22,755 bases of DNA from an uncultured Lachnospiraceae bacterium (GCA_900550285.1 URRW01000037.1:1-22755), one strand, 5' to 3'. Positions 7,249 to 14,564 are shown, counted from the first letter of the stretch. The notes: a model not told the origin generated them from the sequence alone. Translations and numbers: made by a program.

Positions 7249-7635
7249 ATGGAGTTTGTGCGGGTAGGGGCGGTCGCCCTTTTGGGGGTAATGATCGCCG
7301 TTTCTTTTAAAGGGGGACGGCAGGAATACGGGATTTATCTCGGGGGAGCGATCTGCCTGCTGATCTTTACCTGTACCGTGGCTTATATGGGGCAGGCGGA
7401 AAGCCAGCTGGGCGTATTGTGGGGACAGATCGCCTCCGGCGGCCGTTATGCGGCGCTTTTGTTAAAGGTAGTCGGGATCACATGGATCTGTGAATTCGTG
7501 GCGGGCATTTGCAGGGACAGCGGATTTTCGGCGGTGGCGTCGCAGGTGGAGCTGTTTGGGAAAATTGCGATCCTGTTTGCCGGAATGCCCGTTTTTCTGG
7601 CGCTGGCGGAAACGATCGCCGGATTTGTGGGGTGA
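7249..7635 (+). CDS. spoIIIAD: Stage III sporulation protein AD
   Basis: A 128-residue membrane protein (133 in B. subtilis) with about four hydrophobic segments, matching SpoIIIAD. Like SpoIIIAC it is an integral membrane component of the SpoIIIA complex. The ATG at 7249 is chosen because GGGGAGG (7237-7243) lies 5 nt upstream; a GTG at 7228 that overlaps the spoIIIAC stop is an alternative, adding seven residues. The TGA at 7633-7635 is 2 bp before the spoIIIAE ATG. Confidence 0.93.
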   Translation: MEFVRVGAVALLGVMIAVSFKGGRQEYGIYLGGAICLLIFTCTVAYMGQAESQLGVLWGQIASGGRYAALLLKVVGITWICEFVAGICRDSGFSAVASQVELFGKIAILFAGMPVFLALAETIAGFVG

Positions 7636-7637
7636 GT

Positions 7638-8687
7638 ATGGAGCATTATCTGGAGCAGCTCAACCTGACGGAAATGATGGCGGAGCTGGACGGGTATTTT
7701 ACGGATTTTTCATGGGATCTGACGGAGATTTTCGGGCAGCTTTTAAAAGGGAATTTCAAGGAAACGCTGGGGCTGATCGGCGGAGGGCTCCGGCAGGGCT
7801 TTCTGGCAGAGATCGGGGGGCTTCGGGGGCTTTTTGCTTCCCTTCTTGTTCTGGGGCTTTTGTCCGTCCTTGTGTCGGTTTTTATGACAAGCTTTGAAAA
7901 TCATCAGACGGCGCAGATCGCCCACTACATTTTTTATCTGCTTTTGATGACGGTACTTTTAAAAATCTTTTCGGCGGGATATGAGCTGGCGCGGCACAGC
8001 CTGACGGCAATGACGGGGGTTTCAAAGCTGACGCTTCCGGCGCTGTGTCTGTCCCTTGGCCCGGCGGCAGGGAGCGTCACGGCGGCAGGATATTATGAGC
8101 TGGCGCTTCTTTTGATTTTTCTGGTGGAGACGTTCCTTTTGAAAATCTGCCTGCCGCTTCTTCCGGTGTTCATGCTGCTTCTTTTGATGAACGGCGTGTG
8201 GGAGGAGGGGCGGCTGTCGCTTCTTTCCGCGCTTCTGGAAAAGGGGCTTCGGGCTGCGGCAAAGTTCTGCCTCGGGGCGGTGACGGGGCTGGGCGTTTTG
8301 CAGTCGATGGTCGCTCCGGCGCTGGACGGCCTGAAGCGGACGGCGGCGCAGAAAGCGGTTTCTGCGATCCCGGCGCTGGGGGATCTGGCGGAGGGGACGA
8401 CGCAGGTTTTGATCGGCTCGGCGGTGCTGGTAAAAAACGGCATCGGGCTGTTTGCGGTGCTTTTGCTGGCAGCGCTTTTGGCGGTCCCGTTTTTCAAGCT
8501 GTTTGCATACGGCGTTTTGTTAAAGGCGGCGGGGGCGCTTGTGGGGATCGTGGCGGACAAAAGGCTTGTGGGCTGCATCGAGCGCACGGCGGACGCCGTA
8601 TTTTTGACGCTCAGGCTGGCGGCGTCCGGGGCGGCGTGCTTTCTGATCCTGATAGCGGTTGTGATCTGTCTGGTGCGGGGAAGCTAG
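7638..8687 (+). CDS. spoIIIAE: Stage III sporulation protein AE, polytopic channel component
   Basis: SpoIIIAE is the large polytopic membrane protein of the mother-cell channel complex. The 349 residues start with an amphipathic segment (about 1-55, LEQLNLTEMM and on) followed by many membrane helices. The family-typical GVSKLTLPALCLSLGPAAGS and GLGVLQSMVAPALDG regions are present. The B. subtilis protein has 399 residues and begins with a signal peptide. Here no signal peptide is visible, because the ATG at 7638 follows the spoIIIAD stop by 2 bp and the upstream frame lies inside spoIIIAD without hydrophobic character. Either the protein inserts by its internal helices or the true start is unusual. 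The ribosome binding site is weak (TGGGGTGAGT), so translation probably depends on coupling to spoIIIAD. Confidence 0.94.
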   Translation: MEHYLEQLNLTEMMAELDGYFTDFSWDLTEIFGQLLKGNFKETLGLIGGGLRQGFLAEIGGLRGLFASLLVLGLLSVLVSVFMTSFENHQTAQIAHYIFYLLLMTVLLKIFSAGYELARHSLTAMTGVSKLTLPALCLSLGPAAGSVTAAGYYELALLLIFLVETFLLKICLPLLPVFMLLLLMNGVWEEGRLSLLSALLEKGLRAAAKFCLGAVTGLGVLQSMVAPALDGLKRTAAQKAVSAIPALGDLAEGTTQVLIGSAVLVKNGIGLFAVLLLAALLAVPFFKLFAYGVLLKAAGALVGIVADKRLVGCIERTADAVFLTLRLAASGAACFLILIAVVICLVRGS

Positions 8688-8716
8688 CGTAACGGTGCTT
8701 TGAAGTGGGGATGAAA

Positions 8717-9301
8717 ATGGAAAATTTTCTGCAGCTTTTAAAGGATACGGCGGTGTTCCTGCTGGCGGCGCAGATGCTCATGCATTTTCTGCCCGCAAAA
8801 AAATATGAAAAATACGGGAAACTGATGGTAAGCCTGATCGTTTTGTCGCAGCTTGCGCTTCCGATCCTTTCCATTGGGAAAAATGACGCGGCAGGGCAGT
8901 TTTGGGGCGCTTTTGAGCGGATGGAGGAGGAAAACGAGATGTTTTCGGGAAGGCTTTCCATGCTGGAGGAAACGGGGGAGGATGCGGTCAAAAGCGGGAT
9001 CCTTCGGTCGGTGGAACAAAAGGTGGAGACGGCTGCGGCAGCAGCGTCGGTGGAGGTGGCGGACGTGCGTCTGAGGGAGGACGGCGTCGTGGTGATCGAG
9101 GTCAAAAGGGAAGGGGCAGGACGTCCGGTAAAGATCGAGCCGGTAAAGCGGGTCGCCATCGGGGATCAAAAAACGGGGGAAGCGTCCGTTTCGGCAGGCG
9201 GGAACGCTTTGAAAGGAAGCGTCCGCACAGATCTGTCGGCGTCATTTGCGGAGGCGCTTTCCATGCAGGAGACGGCGGTGGAGGTGGTTGAGATTGAGTA
9301 G
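8717..9301 (+). CDS. spoIIIAF: Stage III sporulation protein AF
   Basis: SpoIIIAF has two N-terminal membrane helices (about 8-25 and 34-54 from the chosen start) and a soluble C-terminal domain with a ring-building-like fold known from structural work on the B. subtilis protein. The 194 residues here compare with 206 there. The start is uncertain by two codons: ATG at 8711 or 8717. The GTGGGG at 8705-8710 is 6 nt upstream of 8717 and abuts 8711, so 8717 is preferred. The C-terminal part is rich in valine-strand motifs (VVVIEVK), as expected for the soluble domain. Its TAG overlaps the TTG start region of spoIIIAG. Confidence 0.92.
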   Translation: MENFLQLLKDTAVFLLAAQMLMHFLPAKKYEKYGKLMVSLIVLSQLALPILSIGKNDAAGQFWGAFERMEEENEMFSGRLSMLEETGEDAVKSGILRSVEQKVETAAAAASVEVADVRLREDGVVVIEVKREGAGRPVKIEPVKRVAIGDQKTGEASVSAGGNALKGSVRTDLSASFAEALSMQETAVEVVEIE

Positions 9302-9887
9302 GGCTTACGAATGGTGCAGGGCGCGGATGACGAAGGAAAACATGATCGTGCTGGCGCTGTCGGGGGTGCTTTTGATGGTGGCGGCAATTCCGGCAGACGG
9401 CGGGAAGAAGGAGCCTTCGCAGGAGGCAGCGCTGTCGGACGTATCAGAGGACGGGGAGCGGCAGGAGGAAGAAAGCGCTGCAGGCGGATTGGAGCGGCGG
9501 CTGGAACAGTTTTTGTCCTGCATGGACGGTGCAGGAAAGGTAAAGGTGATGATCACCTATTCTTCCTCGGAGGAGCAGGTGGTGGAAAAGGATGTGCCCT
9601 CGGGCAGCATTTCCCAGACGAGTGAGAACGACGGGGCAGGCGGTGCAAGGAGCGCGGTAACGAAGGAGGCGCAGGAAAGCACGGTCTATGTGACCGGGCG
9701 AGACGGGACGCAGTCGCCTTATGTCTCGAAGACGCTTGCCGCAAAGGTGGAGGGCGTGACCGTCCTTGCGCAGGGCGGCGGATCCCGCGCCGTACAGAAG
9801 AACATTACGGATGTGATCGAGGCATTATTTGGCATCGAGGCTCATAAAATTAAAGTAGCAAAGATGGCATCCCCGGATCCGGAATGA
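9294..9887 (+). CDS. spoIIIAG: Stage III sporulation protein AG, ring-forming channel subunit
   Basis: SpoIIIAG forms a large ring in the space between the mother-cell and forespore membranes. The 197-residue product has a short cytoplasmic start (SRAYEWCRARMTKEN), one membrane helix (about 17-33) and an extracellular ring domain containing KVKVMITYSSSEEQVVEKD and, near the end, ALFGIEAHKIKV. The start is a TTG at 9294, overlapping the spoIIIAF stop, 8 nt after GGAGGT (9280-9285); the ATG at 9327 lacks a good site and would remove most of the cytoplasmic anchor. The last six residues, ASPDPE, lie at and within the left end of the palindromic element, so the C-terminus appears to have been rewritten by that insertion. 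Family proteins usually end soon after HKIKV-KM. Confidence 0.93.
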   Translation: MSRAYEWCRARMTKENMIVLALSGVLLMVAAIPADGGKKEPSQEAALSDVSEDGERQEEESAAGGLERRLEQFLSCMDGAGKVKVMITYSSSEEQVVEKDVPSGSISQTSENDGAGGARSAVTKEAQESTVYVTGRDGTQSPYVSKTLAAKVEGVTVLAQGGGSRAVQKNITDVIEALFGIEAHKIKVAKMASPDPE

Positions 9888-10194
9888 TCGTTGCCGGATC
9901 GGTCTTTAGTCCCCGCCAGCGAAGCGCCTGCCAGACGCCGCCCCGCAGCGGGCTCCGGTTTCGCTCACAGGGAATTTGAAACAAATGCCGTAGGGCTGTC
10001 CGGGACGCATCGTGTCCGGTCAAACTCGCACGGCAGCGCCGTGCTCAAACAAGTCCCGGACACGAATGCCGGACTGCCCTGCAGCATTTGCAAATTCCCC
10101 TTCGCTCGCCAGTCGCCCGCTGCGGGGCGGCGTCTGGCAGGCGCTTCGCTGGCGGGGACGCAAGACGGAAGGCAAAAAAATCCGGATCCGGGGA
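9870..10194 (+). repeat. Large imperfect palindrome (MITE/REP-like element) between spoIIIAG and spoIIIAH
   Basis: Two 45-bp arms, 9909-9953 and 10115-10159, are perfect reverse complements. Inside them, further paired segments continue with small bulges: 9970-9978 with 10091-10099, 9982-9988 with 10084-10090, 9992-9996 with 10076-10080, 9998-10003 with 10069-10074, and 10011-10019 with 10056-10064. The tip holds a separate 7-bp hairpin (10028-10044, GCACGGC/GCCGTGC). Outside the main arms, TTGCC and GTCTT segments match again, and 14-bp ends pair perfectly (9870-9883 with 10181-10194), each containing the self-palindrome TCCGGATCCGGA. No transposase is encoded, and the open frame across it is an artefact of the repeat. 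It is probably a non-autonomous insertion copied elsewhere in the genome. As RNA it would form one long hairpin inside the spoIIIA message. Confidence 0.88.
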
Positions 10195-10240
10195 GGGAGC
10201 CATTGTCAAATTTTAACGGGGAAGCAGAAGGGAGCAGAAA

Positions 10241-10993
10241 TTGAAAAACATGTTCAAACGCAATCAGGTCATGATCACGGCGCTGGCTATTATGATAGCG
10301 GTCGCAGGGTATCTGAATTTTGCCGGGACACAGATCGGGGAAGAGGAGCTTGTAAGCGCTGGGGCAGAAAATACAGACGGGGATATGGAGGCGCTTTTGG
10401 AGTTGTCGGACGAGGATCTGGCGGCGGACATCCCGAGCCTTGATTCGGATACGGAGGGGCTTGCCGCCGAAAATTATCTGGACGCCGATATGCAGGCGGC
10501 GGACAGCGCAGACGTGTCGATCGTGACCGATTATATCGACGAAGAGGCGGCGGAGGCAGGCGCAGAAGCGTCGGCACAGGAAGCAGAAGTGCCGGACGGG
10601 GAGATTCCGGGCGAGGCGGTTTTTACCAATTCGGAGGGGTTAAACAGCCTGTCGGGGGCGCGGCTGTTAAAGGAGCAGACCCGTGCGAAAAATAAGGAGA
10701 CGCTTTTGGAGATCATCAATAATGCAAACATCGCGGAGAGCCAGAAGCAGGAGGCGGTGGACAATATGATCGAGCTGACAGACGTTGCAGAGCGGGAGAC
10801 GGCGGCGGAAATCCTGCTGGAATCCAAGGGGTTTGCGGACGCGGTCGTGACGGTGACGGAGGATTCGGCGGATGTGGTCGTGGGGATTTCGGCGCTGACG
10901 GACGCGCAGTGCGCCCAGATCGAGGACGTGGTGGCAAGAAAGACCGGGGTTCCGGCTGAAAATATCGTGATCAATCCGCTGGCGGGGCAGTGA
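10241..10993 (+). CDS. spoIIIAH: Stage III sporulation protein AH, SpoIIQ partner
   Basis: SpoIIIAH spans the mother-cell membrane once and binds forespore SpoIIQ across the intermembrane space, forming the channel. The 250 residues (218 in B. subtilis) comprise an N-terminal basic start (KNMFKRNQ), one membrane helix (about 9-27), an acidic, low-complexity linker rich in Asp, Glu and Ala (about 30-125), and a C-terminal ring-building domain of the YscJ/FliF type ending near GVPAENIVINPL. The start is TTG at 10241, 6 nt after GGAG (10231-10234); the ATG at 10250 is too far from the site and would drop three residues normally present. It is separated from spoIIIAG by the 325-bp palindrome. Confidence 0.94.
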   Translation: MKNMFKRNQVMITALAIMIAVAGYLNFAGTQIGEEELVSAGAENTDGDMEALLELSDEDLAADIPSLDSDTEGLAAENYLDADMQAADSADVSIVTDYIDEEAAEAGAEASAQEAEVPDGEIPGEAVFTNSEGLNSLSGARLLKEQTRAKNKETLLEIINNANIAESQKQEAVDNMIELTDVAERETAAEILLESKGFADAVVTVTEDSADVVVGISALTDAQCAQIEDVVARKTGVPAENIVINPLAGQ

Positions 10994-11219
10994 TCCTAAA
11001 AGACGGCGTCCTGCGGCGGCATGTGTCCCTGTCCGGGAGCCCCTGCACAGCGCAGTCCTCCCGGCAGACGCTTTTGCAGGGCAGGGACCGGCAGACGCAA
11101 AAAAGAAATGCGTGCGAAACGGGAAAAAGTGTGTTACACTAGTTCTGATTGTACTGAGACGACAGGAAATGTACATTATATAAATGAAGCAACTGAATCG
11201 CTATGAAAGGAGATACGCA
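10994..11219 (+). other. Structured intergenic region between spoIIIAH and deoB
   Basis: This 226-bp stretch has no credible gene. GTCCCTG (11025-11031) and CCCTGCA (11041-11047) pair with TGCAGGG (11075-11081) and CAGGGAC (11082-11088), forming a bulged stem. An 11-bp direct repeat, CCGGCAGACGC, occurs at 11061 and 11088. The stem is not followed by a T-run on the plus strand, so a classical intrinsic terminator is not evident. The second half is AT-richer and holds the likely deoB promoter and leader. Confidence 0.5.
11132..11140 (+). promoter_or_regulatory. Possible extended -10 promoter for deoB
   Basis: TGTTACACT fits an extended -10 element (TGN plus TACACT) about 80 bp before the deoB start; no good -35 is visible. 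A weak alternative is TTGTAC (11149-11154) with TACATT 17 bp later. The pair TGTAC (11150-11154) and GTACA (11171-11175) forms a short inverted repeat in the leader that could be an operator. Confidence 0.32.
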
Positions 11220-12374
11220 ATGAAGAGAGTATTTTTGATCGTACTGGACAGTGTGGGCGTAGGCGCGATGCCGGATGCGGCTTCCTATGGGGATGCGGGA
11301 ACAAATACCTTAAAGGCGGCTGCCTCCAGCCCTTATTTCGATGTAAAAAATATGGCGTCTTTGGGCTTGTTTCGGTTAGACGGGATCGACTGGCATGAAC
11401 CGGGCGCAGAGTTGTCCGGCAGGATCGCGCGGATGGCGGAAGCCTCCAAGGGAAAGGATACGACGACCGGGCACTGGGAGATCGCGGGCATCTGTTCCGA
11501 AAAGCCGATGCCGACTTATCCGGATGGTTTTCCGCAGGAGGTGCTGGACCGGTTCAGCGAGGCGACGGGCAGGGGCGTTTTGTGCAACAAGCCCTATTCC
11601 GGCACGGACGTGATACGGGATTACGGCGACGAGCATGTGCGCACCGGAAAGCTGATCGTCTATACTTCGGCGGACAGCGTGTTCCAGATCGCGGCGCACG
11701 AGGACGTAGTTCCGGTGGAGGAGCTGTACCGCTGCTGCGAGATCGCCCGGGAACAGCTGCAGGGCGAGCACGGCGTCGGCAGGGTAATCGCGCGCCCGTT
11801 TACGGGAGAGAGCGGCAATTATACGAGGACGCCCAGACGGCACGATTATTCGCTGCTTCCGCCGTCGGTGACGATGCTGGATCAGCTGAAGGATGCCGGA
11901 AAGGACGTGATCGGCGTCGGCAAGATCCGCGATATTTTTGCGGGCAAGTCGATCACGGAATATGTGACGACTTCCGGCAATGAGGACGGCATCGCAAAGA
12001 CGATCGAATATATGAAAAAAGACTTTGACGGGCTCTGCTTTGTCAATCTGGTGGATTACGACATGCTTTACGGGCACCGCAGGGACGTGGACGGATACGC
12101 AAGGGCGCTGACTTATTTTGATAAAAAGCTGCCGGAGATGCTGGCGCTTTTAAAAGAGGACGACGTGCTGATGATCACGGCGGATCACGGCTGCGACCCT
12201 TCTTATACCAAAACGACGGATCACACGAGGGAATACACGCCGTTTCTGATGGCAGGCCCGTCCGTTGTGCCCGGCAATCTGGGAACCCGCAAAACCTTTG
12301 CGGACATCGGGGCGACCGTGCTTGACTGGTTCGGGATCGCGCCGGAATTTGAAGGAAAATCCATGCTGCCGTAA
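11220..12374 (+). CDS. deoB: Phosphopentomutase
   Basis: DeoB interconverts ribose-1-phosphate (or deoxyribose-1-phosphate) and the 5-phosphate, linking nucleoside breakdown to central metabolism. It is a cytoplasmic member of the alkaline phosphatase superfamily needing Mn2+. The 384 residues show the metal-binding D10 in LIVLDSVGVGAMPDA, a TTT cluster at 81-83 in KDTTTGHWE (holding the phosphorylated threonine of the family), DYDMLYGHRRD, TADHGCDPS and TDHTREYTP. Length is typical (about 390). The start at 11220 has AGGAG 7 nt upstream (AAAGGAGAT). No other nucleoside catabolism gene is nearby; the next gene is prfC. Confidence 0.96.
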   Translation: MKRVFLIVLDSVGVGAMPDAASYGDAGTNTLKAAASSPYFDVKNMASLGLFRLDGIDWHEPGAELSGRIARMAEASKGKDTTTGHWEIAGICSEKPMPTYPDGFPQEVLDRFSEATGRGVLCNKPYSGTDVIRDYGDEHVRTGKLIVYTSADSVFQIAAHEDVVPVEELYRCCEIAREQLQGEHGVGRVIARPFTGESGNYTRTPRRHDYSLLPPSVTMLDQLKDAGKDVIGVGKIRDIFAGKSITEYVTTSGNEDGIAKTIEYMKKDFDGLCFVNLVDYDMLYGHRRDVDGYARALTYFDKKLPEMLALLKEDDVLMITADHGCDPSYTKTTDHTREYTPFLMAGPSVVPGNLGTRKTFADIGATVLDWFGIAPEFEGKSMLP

Positions 12375-12389
12375 AAGGCGGGGGCATCA

Positions 12390-12435
12390 CACAAGAAATA
12401 CTGTTTTTACCGCATAAGAAATACCATTTTTACCG
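12390..12435 (+). repeat. Tandem 23-bp direct repeat upstream of prfC
   Basis: Two adjacent 23-bp copies (12390-12412 and 12413-12435) differ at three positions. Each copy contains AAGAAATAC and a TTTTTACCG end. The second copy runs into the GGAGGAGAT ribosome binding site of prfC, so the duplication sits directly in the leader of that gene. Confidence 0.8.
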
Positions 12436-12448
12436 GAGGAGATTTATT

Positions 12449-14044
12449 TTGGGCAATCTGAAAGAAGAAATTAACAGAAGAAGGACATTTGCGATCATTT
12501 CCCACCCCGACGCGGGTAAGACGACGCTGACGGAGAAATTCCTGCTGTACGGCGGCGCGATCAATCTGGCGGGTTCCGTAAAGGGAAAAGCGACGGCGCG
12601 CCACGCGGTGTCGGACTGGATGGAAATTGAAAAACAGAGAGGTATTTCAGTCACTTCTTCCGTTCTTCAGTTTGAATACGACGGCTACTGCATCAACATT
12701 CTGGACACGCCGGGACATCAGGATTTCTCGGAGGACACTTACCGGACGCTGATGGCGGCGGATTCCGCGGTCATGGTCATCGACGCGAGCAAGGGCGTTG
12801 AGGCGCAGACGCGCAAGCTGTTTAAGGTGTGCGTGATGAGAAAGATCCCGATCTTTACGTTTATCAACAAGATGGACAGGGACGCCAACGACACCTTCGA
12901 CCTTTTGGACGACATCGAAAAGGAACTGGGCATCGCCACCTGCCCGATGAACTGGCCGATCGGCTCCGGAAAGAGCTTCAAGGGCGTATACGACAGGGAA
13001 AAACGCTGCGTGATCACCTATTCCGACACGGAAAAAGGAACGAAGGAGGGCGAGGCGACGGAGATCCCGGTGGACGAGCTGGACAAGCTGACCGGCTTTG
13101 TGGGCGAGAACCTGAAAGAAAAGCTGATGGAGGAGATCGAGCTTTTGGACGGGGCGAGCGCGGAATTTGATCTGGAACAGGTGCAGGCGGGCGAGCTGAC
13201 GCCGGTATTTTTCGGGTCTGCGCTGACAAACTTCGGCGTGGAGGACTTTTTGCAGCACTTTTTACAGATGACGACGACGCCCCTGCCGCGCCGCGCGGAC
13301 GTCGGGCTGATCGACCCGACGGAGCATGCGTTCAGCGCCTTCGTGTTCAAGATCCAGGCGAACATGAACAAGGCGCACCGCGACAGGATCGCGTTCATGC
13401 GCATCTGTTCGGGCAAATTTGAATCGGATATGGACGTAAAGCACATCCAGAGCCAGCGCGTGATGCGCCTTTCACAGCCCCAGCAGATCATGGCAAACGA
13501 CAGAAAGATCCTGACGGAGGCGTATGCGGGAGACATCATCGGCGTGTTCGACCCGGGCATTTTTTCCATCGGCGATACGCTGTGCATGCCCAAGGAGCAG
13601 TTCCAGTATGAGGGGATCCCGACCTTTGCGCCGGAGCATTTCGCGAGAGTGCGCCAGATGGATACGATGAAGCGCAAGCAGTTTGTAAAGGGCATCAACC
13701 AGATCGCCCAGGAGGGCGCGATCCAGATCTTCCAGGAGTTCAATACCGGTATGGAGGAGATCATCGTGGGCGTTGTGGGCGTTTTGCAGTTTGACGTGTT
13801 GAAATTCCGTCTGGAAAGCGAATACAACGTGGAGATCAAGCTGGAGCCGCTTCCTTACGAGCACATCCGCTGGATCGAGAATAAGGAAGAGGTGGATCTG
13901 ACAAAGATCGTGGGAACCTCCGACATGAAAAAGATCAAGGATCTCAAAGGAAACCCGCTGCTTTTGTTTGTCAACGCATGGAGCGTCGGCATGGTATTGG
14001 ACCGCAATAAGGGTCTGGTCCTTTCGGAATTCGGGAAAAACTGA
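12449..14044 (+). CDS. prfC: Peptide chain release factor 3
   Basis: RF3 is a translational GTPase that removes RF1 and RF2 from the ribosome after peptide release. The 531 residues carry the G1 loop SHPDAGKTT at 18-26, the G3 motif DTPGHQDF at 86-93 and the G4 motif NKMD at 140-143, followed by the domain II and C-terminal regions normal for PrfC. The FLLYGGAI stretch after the P-loop separates it from EF-G. The start is a TTG at 12449, 9 nt after GGAGG (12435-12439); the next in-frame ATG is far inside the G domain. It lies 74 bp after deoB and may be co-transcribed with it. Confidence 0.96.
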   Translation: MGNLKEEINRRRTFAIISHPDAGKTTLTEKFLLYGGAINLAGSVKGKATARHAVSDWMEIEKQRGISVTSSVLQFEYDGYCINILDTPGHQDFSEDTYRTLMAADSAVMVIDASKGVEAQTRKLFKVCVMRKIPIFTFINKMDRDANDTFDLLDDIEKELGIATCPMNWPIGSGKSFKGVYDREKRCVITYSDTEKGTKEGEATEIPVDELDKLTGFVGENLKEKLMEEIELLDGASAEFDLEQVQAGELTPVFFGSALTNFGVEDFLQHFLQMTTTPLPRRADVGLIDPTEHAFSAFVFKIQANMNKAHRDRIAFMRICSGKFESDMDVKHIQSQRVMRLSQPQQIMANDRKILTEAYAGDIIGVFDPGIFSIGDTLCMPKEQFQYEGIPTFAPEHFARVRQMDTMKRKQFVKGINQIAQEGAIQIFQEFNTGMEEIIVGVVGVLQFDVLKFRLESEYNVEIKLEPLPYEHIRWIENKEEVDLTKIVGTSDMKKIKDLKGNPLLLFVNAWSVGMVLDRNKGLVLSEFGKN

Positions 14045-14096
14045 CGGACGGCAGCAGCGCAGGCGGAAAATAAACCTATGCAAAACAGACAGATTT

Positions 14097-14105
14097 TGTT
14101 ATAAT
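14097..14105 (+). promoter_or_regulatory. Extended -10 promoter for the Asp23-nusB operon
   Basis: TGTTATAAT is a perfect TATAAT (14100-14105) with an extended TGN. The -35 region is weak (TATGCA at 14077-14082, 17 bp away), which the extended -10 can offset. It lies about 50 bp before the Asp23-family gene and likely drives the long operon to recN. Confidence 0.62.
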
Positions 14106-14153
14106 ACCCTCAGTGGATAAGAAAGCTTGGATAAGCATAAAGGAGGCGCCATT

Positions 14154-14543
14154 ATGGAGAAGGAAACCAAAAAGAATACCTATGTACTGCAGGAGGATGA
14201 GAATATCGGCACCGTGCAGATTGCGGATGAAGTGGTTGCGATCATTGCGTCCTTAGCCGCTACGGAGGTGGAAGGCGTTTCTTCCATGGCCGGCAACATC
14301 ACCAACGAGGTAATGAGCAAGGTGGGCGTAAAGAGCCTGACAAAGGGCGTTAAGGTAGAGGTGTTTGGCTCCGACGTAAAGGTTGGGCTGGCAGTTTTGC
14401 TTGAGTACGGATACAATATCCCCGCGACCTGCCAGAAGGTGCAGGAGCGCGTAAAAAATGCGATCGAGAATATGACGGGCTTAAACGTGACGGATGTGGA
14501 CATCCGCATTGCGGGCGTCAATATGAACACGGCGAAGCACTGA
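14154..14543 (+). CDS. Asp23/Gls24-family protein (YqhY-like)
   Basis: The 129-residue soluble protein has the Asp23 (DUF322) pattern: GTVQIADEVVAIIASLAA at the start, VEGVSSMAG, and a C-terminal VKNAIENMTGLNVTDVDIRIAGV. The position directly before nusB matches YqhY of B. subtilis, a protein linked there to acetyl-CoA carboxylase control. Other family members respond to alkaline or envelope stress. The exact role here is not shown by sequence. The ATG at 14154 has AAGGAGG about 7 nt upstream; an in-frame ATG at 14127 has no site. Confidence 0.9.
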   Translation: MEKETKKNTYVLQEDENIGTVQIADEVVAIIASLAATEVEGVSSMAGNITNEVMSKVGVKSLTKGVKVEVFGSDVKVGLAVLLEYGYNIPATCQKVQERVKNAIENMTGLNVTDVDIRIAGVNMNTAKH

Positions 14544-14564
14544 GAAATACAGGTAGGAGAGCAG

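Noticed and set aside
7509..7637. Upstream extension of spoIIIAE
   Set aside because: The extension lies wholly inside spoIIIAD, has no signal peptide or membrane segment, and does not resemble SpoIIIAE N-termini.
9909..10159. CRISPR array or intrinsic terminator as explanation of the repeat
   Set aside because: There is one palindrome, not several direct repeats with spacers. It is far larger than a terminator and is not followed by a T-run at its base.
9891..10244. 117-residue open frame between spoIIIAG and spoIIIAH
   Set aside because: It runs along almost all of the palindrome, is rich in Arg, Pro, Ala and Ser, has no good ribosome binding site, and is best explained as open frame in a GC-rich repeat.
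11021..11206. 61-residue open frame upstream of deoB
   Set aside because: It crosses the structured intergenic repeats, lacks a ribosome binding site and has no recognisable protein pattern.
13018..13839. 273-residue minus-strand open frame opposite prfC
   Set aside because: Antisense shadow; prfC is intact with G1, G3 and G4 motifs.
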